Shown: positions 16,872 to 25,034 of the stretch, piece after piece
How positions within the stretch are numbered: the first letter of the stretch is position 1
Layout: the number at the start of each line of letters is the position of its first letter
NCBI RefSeq assembly: GCF_024343615.1
Contig: NZ_RJUB01000128.1
Span: 25,249 to 89,248, forward strand
DNA from: Ferruginibacter sp. HRS2-29
GTDB taxonomy: Bacteria > Bacteroidota > Bacteroidia > Chitinophagales > Chitinophagaceae
Reading direction: 5' to 3'
DNA length: 64,000 nucleotides
Notes under the pieces: generated by a model
What the model saw: the letters and a program-made list of their open reading frames with translations, nothing else
What the model was told of the DNA's origin: nothing
Database searches by the model: none
Program-made: the position numbers and the translations under genes

Positions 16872-17345
16872 TTAATTCACCACTTTATTTGCACACGAGC
16901 TGCTTGCAAATGCTTCCGGCTTCGCTTTGAAGGCAAAGCCCATCCCGAGTATATAACCCATGGCTTCCTTGAGCGCTTCATTACTTTTGAAATTGGGACT
17001 GGTGTTGATGTCTGCATGTACTTCCATTTCCACCTGGTATTGGGTAAAGAGGTTGCAGAGTTCGTAAGCGGTCTCGATGCTTTTGGCAACTTCTACCAGC
17101 ATGCGTTCTTTGATGCTGTAACTGATGAGTGTTTTTTCGTTGTGGATGAACATGAACCCTCCCTGTCCTTCGCGTAAGAAAACGATGACAGTAGCAAATT
17201 CAGTTTCTTTTCCTTTAACCTGGCTATCGGTGCCGATGCAAACTTTCAGCTTATGGCCTGCAGCTGTTTCTCTTTTAATGGCCTGTGATACCGCATCTTT
17301 GATGGGAAGATGAATGGTGTCACCATTGAATTTTCTCCATAGCAT
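16872..17345 (-). CDS. Ribonuclease H-like YkuK family protein
   Basis: This 157-residue protein resembles the YkuK/DUF458 family, which is predicted to have an RNase H-like fold. Visible family features are the acidic-strand start VCIGTDSQVKGKETEFATVIVF, a central strand GGFMFIHNEK, and EVHADINTSPNFKSNEALKEAMGYILGMGF with conserved acidic residues that could bind metal. Activity has not been deduced. The gene is monocistronic and convergent with engB. The C-terminal ASSSCANKVVN agrees with family members as I recall them. Confidence 0.82.
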   Translation of the reverse strand: MLWRKFNGDTIHLPIKDAVSQAIKRETAAGHKLKVCIGTDSQVKGKETEFATVIVFLREGQGGFMFIHNEKTLISYSIKERMLVEVAKSIETAYELCNLFTQYQVEMEVHADINTSPNFKSNEALKEAMGYILGMGFAFKAKPEAFASSSCANKVVN

Positions 17346-17399
17346 AATTAGTGGGGTTTCCTAAATTTACGAATAAAAAGAAAGCCCGGTATTAAGAAA

Positions 17400-17640
17400 A
17401 AGAGAAGAAAACTGAAAATGTGAAGATGTGGAAAAACAATCGTAAAAGAAAAATCGCAGATTTCTGATTGATTTTATGATTTCGCAGATTGTTGCTGCGC
17501 AACTTTTAACGCTTTGCGAAAATCCGAAGACCATTATTAGAACGAAAAATCCCGCTTCAGGCGGGATGAAATCAGCGAAATAATAAAATCTTTTTTGAAA
17601 TCAGCGTTTATTCTTAAATCTTGTTAATCAAAATTAAAAA
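17400..17640. repeat. Gap with imperfect gcagatt/aatctgc repeats
   Basis: This 343-base gap (17346-17688) has no gene. It carries aaatcgcagattt, atttcgcagattg and gcgaaaatc blocks related to the inner arms of the element at 16605-16870, then the hairpin at 17549-17567. Confidence 0.45.
17549..17567. terminator. Hairpin atcccgc/gcgggat
   Basis: A 7-bp GC-rich stem with a 5-base loop, preceded by a run of A. It could end a minus-strand transcript. Confidence 0.5.
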
Positions 17641-17667
17641 AGGGGCCAGTCCCTAACACTGACCCCT
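17641..17667 (-). terminator. Terminator of the metalloprotease gene
   Basis: On the minus strand the stem aggggtcagt / actggcccct (one G-T pair, 7-base loop) is followed by ttttttta. It lies 21 bases after the protease stop. Confidence 0.85.
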
Positions 17668-17688
17668 AAACTTACACATGAATCTACC

Positions 17689-19272
17689 TTACTGTTTTAT
17701 AATTCTTTCTGTCTGTTTGTAATTGTCGTTGAGCAATTGCAGCACATACATTCCCGCCGGCTGGCGCTGAAGATTGATGCTGTTGATGCCTTTTATACCT
17801 GTGCCGAGTGCGATGGTCTTGCCATTAATGTCCATCAGTTTGTACTGGTATTTGTCGGACGCATTTACCATGATATTCTGTTGTACAAAACTCGATACGA
17901 TGAACATCTTATCTTTCACGCCATTCGATTTCAGCGTAATGATGTTGGAGTAGGCTACCTGGTCGATCACCGATACTACTTTTATCCTGTAGTAAAGTGT
18001 GCCTTCCTGCATAGGAGCATAAGTATAGGTATTTGATGTAGAACCAACATTCACCAATGTCTTGAAATTCCTTCCATCTTCCGATACTTCAATTGTTTGT
18101 GTACGCATCGGTTCGTCTGCTGTCACTTTCCAGTTCAGCGTATGCTTGTTATCGTTAGCCGTGCCTGAAAGAGCGATCTCTTTTATCGCAAGCACACCTG
18201 TTGTACCTCTCAGTGTATAACCGCCAAGGCTTCCATATTCGGAGGTGTTGGCGTTTCCAACACCGCTGACTACCAGGTAATAAGTCCCCGCAGAAAGGCT
18301 GGTATCTTTTACCACATCCAGTGCTTCTAGCGGATTGAATGTATTGATCAGCACTTTAGAAGAATTATACAATTGAACTTTAGCATCCAGGTTGGCGGCT
18401 TCTTCGCTGCCATTGACACCGTTAGGTTTTACTTCAAGATGAAAAGTCGAATTTTGAGAGATCACGAATTTGAATGCGTCAAGATCTGTTGCTGTGGTTA
18501 TCACACCAGTAGCGGTGAAATTATTTGTGCCCAGTGAATAAGTGGTATTATCCAATGTGCCGGTATAGTCGTCGTTGCGGTAGCCAAACCCATTGGTAGT
18601 AGTAATGATGGTGAGGTTATCCTGCGTAAGCGCACACCCATAAGGTGTTGGGCCATCGTTCCACCCGGTCATATTCTGGTAATAGCTGTTGCCCATGATC
18701 GGCGACCAGCCCGTTTCGCCGGAGCCAGAGCCCAGGGCGTATGTTTCAGTGAGATTGCAATTGGTATCATATGTTGACTGGTGCGAAAGCCCTACTGTGT
18801 GGCCACCTTCGTGCGAACAGCATTCGGCGATGTATTTGGGGTTGTTGAGCAACCGGTCGGTAAATACAAAACCAGGTACATCATCGCCCCATGTAAAAGA
18901 ACCGATGTAAGAAATACCGCCAACTCCCTGGTACCATCCGCTGGTGGGTGTAACGATGATCCGTACACGCTGAGCTACCGGGGCTGCTATGAATTTTGTA
19001 GAATCCGTAGTGATATTGATATTGAAAGGACGGTAATCTTCCGAAACCCTGTTGAATATTTCAGTGATCTGTGCAGTAGTCATTCCGCTTGCTGCACAAA
19101 CAAAAGTATTGTTGCCGTTCCATGCATAAGACTTTACCGTGTGCCCGTCAAAATCGAGGAACATGGTAGCGCTGGCGCTTGCAAGGCTGTTTAGTTTTGG
19201 CACCTGGGCAAACGCATTAAGCGATGTTGCCAGCAGCAGCGTGAGTAATAGTTTAGGCGTAAAGTTTTTCAT
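17689..19272 (-). CDS. Secreted metzincin zinc metalloprotease with type IX sorting tail
   Basis: This 527-residue protein has a signal peptide (LLLTLLLATSLNAFAQ). Its catalytic domain carries HEGGHTVGLSH, the metzincin zinc motif with His154, Glu155, His158 and His164, and a candidate Met-turn at SPIMGNS (Met193). After that come a PPC-like domain (DAFKFVISQNSTFHLEVKP, GTYYLVVSGVG), a fibronectin-like part and a C-terminal type IX sorting domain (GINSINLQRQPAGMYVLQLL, ending in a basic tail). It should be exported through the type IX system to the surface or medium. The start MKNFTPK at 19272 gives a normal signal peptide; the longer form adds an unlikely leader. A small secreted protein is encoded just upstream. 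Confidence 0.88.
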   Translation of the reverse strand: MKNFTPKLLLTLLLATSLNAFAQVPKLNSLASASATMFLDFDGHTVKSYAWNGNNTFVCAASGMTTAQITEIFNRVSEDYRPFNINITTDSTKFIAAPVAQRVRIIVTPTSGWYQGVGGISYIGSFTWGDDVPGFVFTDRLLNNPKYIAECCSHEGGHTVGLSHQSTYDTNCNLTETYALGSGSGETGWSPIMGNSYYQNMTGWNDGPTPYGCALTQDNLTIITTTNGFGYRNDDYTGTLDNTTYSLGTNNFTATGVITTATDLDAFKFVISQNSTFHLEVKPNGVNGSEEAANLDAKVQLYNSSKVLINTFNPLEALDVVKDTSLSAGTYYLVVSGVGNANTSEYGSLGGYTLRGTTGVLAIKEIALSGTANDNKHTLNWKVTADEPMRTQTIEVSEDGRNFKTLVNVGSTSNTYTYAPMQEGTLYYRIKVVSVIDQVAYSNIITLKSNGVKDKMFIVSSFVQQNIMVNASDKYQYKLMDINGKTIALGTGIKGINSINLQRQPAGMYVLQLLNDNYKQTERIIKQ

Positions 19273-19346
19273 TTTGGATCTGTTTAATGCCAGTTGGGGT
19301 GGCAATTATTTGGATAGTGTTTGGATGTATTGGATCGGTTGGATTG

Positions 19347-19805
19347 TTAATTATAACTGCAATCCTGCAATATTCTTGCTGTTTCAAATTTTTGCAGCTT
19401 GTAATTTCCAGCTTCCGCTTTTTTTATTTCATAACCATCCAGCGCATTATTATTCATGATCCTGCCGGTGTATGAAATGCTGTTGTCGGCATTGGTGATC
19501 TTTGAAATGGAGAAAAAAGAATTATCGAGGTTGGCCGAACGGATCGTAACACTCTGCAGGTTGCTGTATTTTATTTCATTGCTCAATACGATCCCCTGGA
19601 AAGTATATCCATCGCCCATAGGGATAGCAATGGCGGCACCTTCGGCAAGTGTCATTACATTTTTAAATACATCTGAATTAAGATCGATCCTGTCGGGAAG
19701 AGTGGCGAAAAGCCGGGTTTTTGCAGCAACATTTTGTTGCGAGAAGCCAACTGCAGTGGATAGGCAAAGCAGTAGCATAAGCAAGGTTTTACTTAGCAAT
19801 TTCAT
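19347..19805 (-). CDS. Small secreted protein upstream of the metzincin, possible free propeptide or partner
   Basis: This 152-residue protein has a clean signal peptide (MKLLSKTLLMLLLCLSTAVGFSQ) and a compact beta-rich body with LFATLPDRIDL, GDGYTFQGIVLS, SVTIRSANLDNSFFSISKI and YTGRIMNNNALDGYEIKK. I do not recognise a named family, but proteins of this look occur next to secreted proteases in Bacteroidota. It is 74 bases upstream of the metzincin in the same direction, so they are probably co-transcribed. The metzincin's catalytic domain begins soon after its signal peptide with little room for a prodomain, so this could act as a separate inhibitor or folding aid. That is inference. Confidence 0.7.
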   Translation of the reverse strand: MKLLSKTLLMLLLCLSTAVGFSQQNVAAKTRLFATLPDRIDLNSDVFKNVMTLAEGAAIAIPMGDGYTFQGIVLSNEIKYSNLQSVTIRSANLDNSFFSISKITNADNSISYTGRIMNNNALDGYEIKKAEAGNYKLQKFETARILQDCSYN

Positions 19806-19899
19806 GGTATTGGTTTTTAGGAGTTGATATTGGATATATGAAACTCTTTACCTGAAACGCCCTGTTGAAGACCCTAGTATGTGGAAAATTAATTTTTTT

Positions 19900-20115
19900 G
19901 CTAAAATGATGAAATATAGAAGATTTACTACAAGGGAGGATGGTGGCGGGTTACGGGTGTCGGTTGGAGTGTTATCGATCGTTTGCGAAACGTATTTCCT
20001 CTGCGAAAGCGCTGTGTTTTCCGGCACTCTATGGCACAGAAAGCTTCTTTCACGGCAGAGAACGAGAGAGAGCAGACGTTTCGCGGAGATAGCTTTTCTA
20101 ACGATCGATAACCCG
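19900..20115. repeat. Intergenic inverted repeat (gcgaaa / ctctgcg type)
   Basis: The outer words gttatcgatcgtttgcgaaacg (from about 19971) are answered by cgtttcgcggag and aacgatcgataac near 20080-20113. Inner blocks with ctctgcgaaagcgctg, ttccggcactctatgg and cagagaacg lie between. No gene is visible in the 317-base gap 19806-20122. Confidence 0.6.
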
Positions 20116-20122
20116 TAACATC

Positions 20123-20488
20123 CTAATATTGATTCGTGGATAACAAAACCAGCGTACAAGCTTCCATCGTAGCGATGCCGTTCTTTTCTGCCAGTTCCTC
20201 CAGTTCGGGGTTTTCTGTACCGGGGTTGAAGATGATGCGTTTGGGTTTCAGCGAGAGGATCGTATCGTAATAAGGCCGCTGATTGGCAGGGTTCAGGTAT
20301 AATGTTACCGTATCTATATCCGGTACTGAAGGGGCTTCTGTGAGTATATCCGTATCTTTTATTTTCCCTTTTCTTTTGCCAACTGCCACCACTTCATGGC
20401 CATTGTTGAGCAATTTATTTACCGCAAGGAAACCATACCTGGCGGGGTTTTCGGAAGCGCCTAATACCAACGTTTTTTTTGAAGCCAT
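20123..20488 (-). CDS. CoA-binding (Rossmann) domain protein, YccU-like
   Basis: This 121-residue protein is a single CoA-binding Rossmann domain: TLVLGASENPARYGFLAVN forms the nucleotide loop, followed by the GHEVVAVGKRKG strand, TVTLYLNPANQRPYYDTI and IIFNPGTENPELEELAEKNGI. Such stand-alone proteins bind CoA or a similar nucleotide; no enzymatic role is established. It begins 4 bases after the DCC gene and is probably co-transcribed with it. Confidence 0.85.
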   Translation of the reverse strand: MASKKTLVLGASENPARYGFLAVNKLLNNGHEVVAVGKRKGKIKDTDILTEAPSVPDIDTVTLYLNPANQRPYYDTILSLKPKRIIFNPGTENPELEELAEKNGIATMEACTLVLLSTNQY

Positions 20489-20492
20489 ATGA

Positions 20493-20894
20493 TCAGTTTA
20501 AAAATCTTGATTTTAGTTCCGGCGTGGGGATCATGCAATGATCCCGCTCACCAAACCATTTATAGCGGTTTTTAGCAATGAAATTGTAAACCGCGTCGCG
20601 TATGAAAGCAGGTACAATAATGAAGCCATATACGAGTTTGATAAAACCTTTTAGCTGCCTGGCCACTTTTAAAGCGGCAGTAGATCTTGTATAGACTTTT
20701 CCATCCTGCACCAGCACGAAGGAATTGAAATCATTTGTTGGCAGCTTGAATTGTTTCAGCAATTGCTGCCCGGATTCACTTTGCAAAGACGAATAGTGAA
20801 AAAAGGCATCCGGATCGCGGCGTATTACATACTGCACAGAACTGTTGCAGAGATTGCAGACGCCGTCGAATAATATGATGGGATGTGTACTCAT
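20493..20894 (-). CDS. DCC-family thiol-disulfide oxidoreductase-like protein
   Basis: This 133-residue protein begins IILFDGVCNLCNSSVQYVIRRDP, the family-defining DxxCxxC motif, and continues with FHYSSLQSESGQQLLKQF and TRSTAALKVARQL. DCC (formerly DUF393) proteins are predicted thioredoxin-fold redox proteins; substrates are not known. Two Cys are present at the motif. The gene has its own TATCTTTG box 8 bases upstream and follows a terminator, so it starts a new unit with the CoA-binding gene. Confidence 0.85.
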   Translation of the reverse strand: MSTHPIILFDGVCNLCNSSVQYVIRRDPDAFFHYSSLQSESGQQLLKQFKLPTNDFNSFVLVQDGKVYTRSTAALKVARQLKGFIKLVYGFIIVPAFIRDAVYNFIAKNRYKWFGERDHCMIPTPELKSRFLN

Positions 20895-20902
20895 CGATGT
20901 TG

Positions 20903-20910
20903 CAAAGATA
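20903..20910 (-). promoter_or_regulatory. -7 promoter box of the DCC gene
   Basis: TATCTTTG on the minus strand ends 8 bases before the ATG. Confidence 0.55.
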
Positions 20911-20945
20911 AACTGTTATATTCAGTTGTTCAGCGCAAGGCAAAT

Positions 20946-20982
20946 CCCGGGCAGATCATACAATTCTGGTGATCTGCCCGGG
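20946..20982. terminator. Terminator after the membrane-protein pair
   Basis: A perfect 13-bp stem (cccgggcagatca with its complement) and an 11-base loop lie 15 bases after the stop of the 128-residue membrane protein and separate it from the DCC gene. There is no strong T run. Confidence 0.65.
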
Positions 20983-20997
20983 AAGTTTGGTTAAAAT

Positions 20998-21384
20998 CTA
21001 CAGTTGATGTAAAACCGCAGTGCCTTTACTTTTCGCTTCCAGTGCCGCTTTTTTGCGCAATGTAAAAAAGATATAAAGGTTGAAGAAATGCATGGCGCCG
21101 ACTATCAGGATAATGAGCCCTACTTTAAGGCTCAGTTTCTCTATCACTTCCTGGTAGCTGCTGATGACGGAGGTAATGCGTAAAGTATATACGGCATAAC
21201 CGATGTTGATGAGGTAGAAGCCAACCAGTAAAAGATTGTTGACACTGTCTGCAAGTTCTTTATTTCCATGGAAAATGTCTACTAAAAAGACCTTGCCGTT
21301 CCTGAATAATGTTTTGGCTACCCAGATGGTGAGGCTGATTGTGATAATGAGGTAGAGGGTGTAGGTGAGGATGATCTGGCTCAT
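20998..21384 (-). CDS. Small integral membrane protein, unknown function
   Basis: I do not recognise this 128-residue protein. It has three predicted membrane helices (near 5-24 LTYTLYLIITISLTIWVA, 49-70 LLLVGFYLINIGYAVYTL and 88-112 VGLIILIVGAMHFFNLYIFFTL), a polar loop between the first two (FHGNKELADSVNN) and a basic tail. It lies 24 bases after another small membrane protein gene in the same direction, and both lie downstream of a GbsR/MarR regulator. It may be a regulated membrane pair, but the regulator gene has its own terminator. Confidence 0.75.
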   Translation of the reverse strand: MSQIILTYTLYLIITISLTIWVAKTLFRNGKVFLVDIFHGNKELADSVNNLLLVGFYLINIGYAVYTLRITSVISSYQEVIEKLSLKVGLIILIVGAMHFFNLYIFFTLRKKAALEAKSKGTAVLHQL

Positions 21385-21408
21385 AAAAAATAGTTAAGTG
21401 GAGAATGA

Positions 21409-21783
21409 TTACCTGAGCAAGGAAAGTGGGCGGCGCATTTTTATATAATATTCTTTGTAACACAGGTAGGCGTAATAACAAGCCATAAACGGTGCTGCAA
21501 ACAATAAAAATGCCATCAGGCAGAAAAGCAAAGTATTAAACAATGCTCCGATCAAAGCAAATGCGGCAATAATTAAAACTATATAATGATAACGGAGACG
21601 TGCTTCACTAGGTTCGATGAACCAGTTGCATAACGTATGTGTCAGCATACTGAACACCTGCCAGCCACCAACAATAAAATAGGAATAGATGAAGTCAAAA
21701 TCATGGCTGGCAAGACTGAAAATTACAGCCCCAATGATCAATACGATATTTATCCAGGCGTCAATTAATTTAAACTTTCTCAT
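21409..21783 (-). CDS. Small integral membrane protein, unknown function
   Basis: This 124-residue protein has about four hydrophobic segments (IDAWINIVLIIGAVIFSLA, YSYFIVGGWQVFSML, HYIVLIIAAFALIGALF and LLFCLMAFLLFAAPFMACYYAYLCYKEY). It has no motif that I recognise. The gene is the first of a pair with the 128-residue membrane protein and follows the terminator of the GbsR/MarR gene. The aromatic-rich C-terminus ends IKMRRPLSLLR, a positive-inside signature that suggests a cytoplasmic tail. Confidence 0.72.
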   Translation of the reverse strand: MRKFKLIDAWINIVLIIGAVIFSLASHDFDFIYSYFIVGGWQVFSMLTHTLCNWFIEPSEARLRYHYIVLIIAAFALIGALFNTLLFCLMAFLLFAAPFMACYYAYLCYKEYYIKMRRPLSLLR

Positions 21784-21835
21784 GTCAAATGTATTTGTAT
21801 TTTCAGAAAATAATGAAGCATAGGTCTTAAAAAAA

Positions 21836-21851
21836 AGCCGTTTTCACGGCT
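21836..21851 (-). terminator. Terminator of the GbsR/MarR gene
   Basis: On the minus strand agccg/cggct with a 6-base loop is followed by a run of eight T. It lies 16 bases after the regulator stop. Confidence 0.85.
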
Positions 21852-21867
21852 GCTCTTTTTACCAGGG

Positions 21868-22374
21868 TTATTTAAATATTTTCAAGACGCTTCCTGTAAA
21901 CCAGTTCTCTTCTGCTTTCACCATTACATCGAGTAGTTTATCCGCCTGGCTGCCGAGTTTTTTTATTCCCCCGATCACTTCGGTGAATTGTTTGATATCC
22001 TTATCTTTTTTATCTCCCTCCACATTTTCCAGTTGCGCCAGCAATTTGATCATAGGATCCAGCTCACGTTTTTTTCTTTCCTTGATGATCTTGGTAGCTA
22101 CTTTCCAGATATCTTTTTCTGCGGTAAAATATTCTTTCCGTTCGCCCGTGATGATCACCCGCTCTACCAGGCCCCAGCCGATCAGGTCGCGGATGTTCAT
22201 ATTCACATTGCCCCTGCTGATGGTCAGTTGCTCCATGATATCGTCCTGGGTAATGGGATCCACACTTACCAGCAGCAAAGCATGTATCTGCGCCATAGTG
22301 CGGTTGATGCCCCAATGGGTGCCAAAGGCACCCCAGCTGCTGATGAATTGTTGTTTTGCTTCTGTAAGTTTCAT
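21868..22374 (-). CDS. GbsR/MarR-family transcriptional regulator
   Basis: This 168-residue protein has a winged helix near the N-terminus (QIHALLLVSVDPITQDDIMEQLTISRGNVNMNIRDLIGWGLVERV) and a charged helical C-terminal half (DIWKVATKIIKERKKRELDPM) likely used for dimerisation. The SRGNVNMNIRDL recognition helix is typical of GbsR-type members in Bacteroidota. GbsR proteins repress osmolyte-uptake genes in Bacillus; no such gene is adjacent. The two small membrane protein genes downstream are candidate targets. The promoter is canonical, with a TTTG box 19 bases from TATATTTG, and the box ends 4 bases before the ATG. Confidence 0.87.
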   Translation of the reverse strand: MKLTEAKQQFISSWGAFGTHWGINRTMAQIHALLLVSVDPITQDDIMEQLTISRGNVNMNIRDLIGWGLVERVIITGERKEYFTAEKDIWKVATKIIKERKKRELDPMIKLLAQLENVEGDKKDKDIKQFTEVIGGIKKLGSQADKLLDVMVKAEENWFTGSVLKIFK

Positions 22375-22378
22375 ACAG

Positions 22379-22409
22379 CAAATATAATCGCTGTTTCTGA
22401 ATTTTCAAA
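22379..22409 (-). promoter_or_regulatory. Canonical promoter of the GbsR/MarR gene
   Basis: On the minus strand TTTG (22409-22406), exactly 19 bases, then TATATTTG (22386-22379). The box ends 4 bases before the ATG. Confidence 0.7.
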
Positions 22410-22427
22410 ATAAATTGAAAGCTAATT

Positions 22428-23159
22428 TCAGATTACTTGGAAAGAGATCGGTTGAATGCGGTAGGCATTGACGGTATGGCCATTCCGGAATGCCGGTATC
22501 CATTGAGGAGATTTATAGATCACCCGGAGTGCTTCTTCATCCAGTACGAATTCTACAGATTTACGCAAATGTATAGTCTCTAAGTCGCCGTTTTTATTGA
22601 TCATAAAACCTACCAACACCTTACCGCCCTTTACCGATTTTGCAGCCACATCGGGATTAATAGTTGATTGAATGAATTTAACCCATGCTTTGGGGCCTCC
22701 CTTGAATTCACCTCTTCTTTCATCAGGATATTCTACCGCTTTTTCCTTTTTTACGGTATCGGGATCGATGGTTTGAAGCAAAGTACCATGGTCATACTTT
22801 TCTTCTTTCACCACTTTAAAAGTGTCGTTATAATAATACCAGGAACCATCTTTTTTATTTCCCTCATAAGTTCCCTGGATCTGTAATAAACCATTCTCTC
22901 TGTAAGAATAAAAGGAGCCGTTGAGTATTTTCATGTCCCGATCCTTATAAGTTTTTACTGTCATCAACGGTCCGTGCAGCTTGTAGTCAAGCCGCCGGAA
23001 TACACTTCCGGGAAACTCTTTGATCAGGATAAAATATTTTGTCTCTTTGATGTCTTCAGTAACACCATTATCCCCGACGTAAATAAGATCGACGATCTTT
23101 TGTGATTGGGAAGCAGAAGCAAAATGCAATAAAACGAATGCAAGTAGAAGTTGTTTCAT
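22428..23159 (-). CDS. Secreted TonB-C-terminal-domain protein with MORN-like repeats
   Basis: This 243-residue protein has a signal peptide (MKQLLLAFVLLHFASASQS), a middle part of MORN-like repeat strands (ILNGSFYSYRENGLLQIQGTYEG, KKDGSWYYYND) and a C-terminal TonB-like domain (VLVGFMINKNGDLETIHLRKSVEFVLDEEALRVI, SPQWIPAFRNGHTVNAYRIQPISF). There is no N-terminal membrane anchor or proline-rich spacer, so it is probably not an energy transducer but a periplasmic or surface member of this mixed family. A phrase repeat gap separates it from the pyruvate dehydrogenase E2 gene. Confidence 0.82.
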   Translation of the reverse strand: MKQLLLAFVLLHFASASQSQKIVDLIYVGDNGVTEDIKETKYFILIKEFPGSVFRRLDYKLHGPLMTVKTYKDRDMKILNGSFYSYRENGLLQIQGTYEGNKKDGSWYYYNDTFKVVKEEKYDHGTLLQTIDPDTVKKEKAVEYPDERRGEFKGGPKAWVKFIQSTINPDVAAKSVKGGKVLVGFMINKNGDLETIHLRKSVEFVLDEEALRVIYKSPQWIPAFRNGHTVNAYRIQPISFQVI

Positions 23160-23164
23160 AATTA

Positions 23165-23250
23165 GTTTTCTGACGGGGAATTTAAAAGGTTCAAAAATTA
23201 TGAACTTCCATAACTTTTGAACCTTTGAACTTTATAACGTTTTGAACCTT
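23165..23250. repeat. Intergenic phrase repeat (ttttgaacctt type)
   Basis: The words aaaaggttcaaaaattatgaac and then taacttttgaaccttt, ttttgaacctttt repeat in both orientations between two co-directional genes. Confidence 0.55.
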
Positions 23251-24957
23251 TTACACCAGCATGGTCACCGGGTTCTCCATATATTTCTTGAATGTCTGAA
23301 GGAAAGCTGCTCCTACAGCACCATCCACACTTCGATGGTCACAGCTGAGCGTAACTTTCATGATGTTGACAACACCGAAGCCGTCGCCTTTTTTCACCAC
23401 CACTTCCTTGATCGCACCCACCGCCATGATAGCGCTGTCTGGTGGATTGATGATGGCCGTGAATTGTTCGATATCCATCATGCCCAGATTGGAAACCGTG
23501 AAGGTATTTCCGGTGAATTCTGCAGGCTGTAATTTTTTATCTTTTGCTTTCGCATACAATGCTTTTGCATCAGCGGCAATTTGTGATAATGTTTTCTGAT
23601 CAGCAAACCTTATCACCGGTACGATCAAGCCTTCCGGCAAAGCCAATGCCGATCCTACGTGGATATGCTGGTTCTGGCGGATGAAATCGCCCATCCAGCT
23701 GCTGTTTACCGCAGGATGCTGGCGCAATGCCGTAGCGCAGGCTTTGATCACCATATCGTTGAAAGAGATCTTCACAGGGCTCACTTCGTTCATCGCGGCA
23801 CGCGCCGTGATGGCATTATCCATGTTGATGTCCATGGTGAGGTAGAAATGCGGGGCGGTAAACATGCTTTCGCCCAGACGGCGTGCGATCACTTTGCGCA
23901 TCTGCGTCAGTTCAACATCCGTGTGCCCTTCCTGCCCATTGGCTGTGAAGGCCGCCACGGTTGCTGTCGGAGCAGCTTTTGCAGCGCCGGTTGCCGCAGG
24001 AGCGGTAGTTGCCGGAGCAGCAGAAGGCGTATAACCATCTACATCTTTTTTTGTAACCCTTCCGTTGTCACCGCTGCCGCTTACTTTGGAAAGATCGATG
24101 CCTTTTTCGGCAGCGAGTTTTTTAGCAAGGGGAGAAGCTTTGATCCGTTGGTCGGTATTTGCACCGCTTTCAGGGCTTTCAGTCGCTGAAACGGTATCAG
24201 CCGGTGTAGGGGTATCGGCTCCGGTTGAAATTTCTGTGGTCTGTGGTCTGTTGTCTGTGGTTGCGGCTCCGTTGTTACCCGCTTTTTCAGCAGCAACGTA
24301 TGCGCTCACATCAGTTCCCGGTTTACCAACAATGGCAATGATCTCGTTGATCTTTGCGGCTTTGCCGGCTTCCACACCTACATATAACAGAGTTCCTTCT
24401 TCGTATCCAACCACTTCCATGGTAGCTTTATCGGTTTCCACATCGGCGAGCACATCATCCGCTTTTACCTTGTCGCCTACTTTTTTGTTCCAGGCAACGA
24501 TCTTTCCTTCGGTCATCGTATCACTCAGCAGCGGCATCCTGATCTCTTTGGCACCAGCAGGAAGGGATACTTTTCCACCACCACCTTTTGATCCCCCGTC
24601 GGAACCTGCAGTTGCTGCCGGAGCGCTTTCCGCGGTTGAAGGAGCAGGTGCAGCGGTCGCCTGTTGTCCCTTATCGGTAGTGGCACCAGCGCCATCCAGC
24701 AAAGATTCATATGCTTCGCCTTCTTTACCGATGATCGCAATGATCTGGTTCACTTTAGCTGCCTGGCCGGCCGGAACCCCGATGTATAATAATGTTCCGT
24801 CTACATAACCATTCACTTCCATCGTCGCTTTGTCTGTCTCCACATCGGCCAGTACATCGTCCGCTTTTACTTTATCACCTACCTTTTTGTTCCACGTAAC
24901 GATCTTCCCTTCGGTCATCGTATCGCTCAAAAGCGGCATGCGTATCACTTCTGCCAT
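23251..24957 (-). CDS. Pyruvate dehydrogenase E2 (dihydrolipoamide acetyltransferase)
   Basis: This 568-residue protein has two N-terminal lipoyl domains (about 3-77 and 138-213) with lipoylated-lysine motifs ETDKATME at Lys43 and Lys177, joined by Ala/Pro/Thr-rich linkers. A peripheral subunit-binding domain follows (near 272-310, KASPLAKKLAAEKGIDLSKV), and then the acetyltransferase core ending with the catalytic DHRSVDG at 540-546. It transfers acetyl groups from pyruvate to CoA in the pyruvate dehydrogenase complex. The E1 and E3 genes are not adjacent. The two near-identical lipoyl domains suggest recent internal duplication. A 2-oxoglutarate E2 is less likely, since those usually have one lipoyl domain. 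Confidence 0.92.
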   Translation of the reverse strand: MAEVIRMPLLSDTMTEGKIVTWNKKVGDKVKADDVLADVETDKATMEVNGYVDGTLLYIGVPAGQAAKVNQIIAIIGKEGEAYESLLDGAGATTDKGQQATAAPAPSTAESAPAATAGSDGGSKGGGGKVSLPAGAKEIRMPLLSDTMTEGKIVAWNKKVGDKVKADDVLADVETDKATMEVVGYEEGTLLYVGVEAGKAAKINEIIAIVGKPGTDVSAYVAAEKAGNNGAATTDNRPQTTEISTGADTPTPADTVSATESPESGANTDQRIKASPLAKKLAAEKGIDLSKVSGSGDNGRVTKKDVDGYTPSAAPATTAPAATGAAKAAPTATVAAFTANGQEGHTDVELTQMRKVIARRLGESMFTAPHFYLTMDINMDNAITARAAMNEVSPVKISFNDMVIKACATALRQHPAVNSSWMGDFIRQNQHIHVGSALALPEGLIVPVIRFADQKTLSQIAADAKALYAKAKDKKLQPAEFTGNTFTVSNLGMMDIEQFTAIINPPDSAIMAVGAIKEVVVKKGDGFGVVNIMKVTLSCDHRSVDGAVGAAFLQTFKKYMENPVTMLV

Positions 24958-25034
24958 AATTATTTGATTTCTTATTTAAATTGATGCCCGAAATTAAGGC
25001 AAAAAGAGGAATTTCAGCGGTATTTATATGGCTA

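Noticed and set aside
23251..24957. 2-oxoglutarate dehydrogenase E2
   Set aside because: Two lipoyl domains and the linker pattern fit the pyruvate dehydrogenase E2; 2-oxoglutarate E2 proteins usually have one lipoyl domain.
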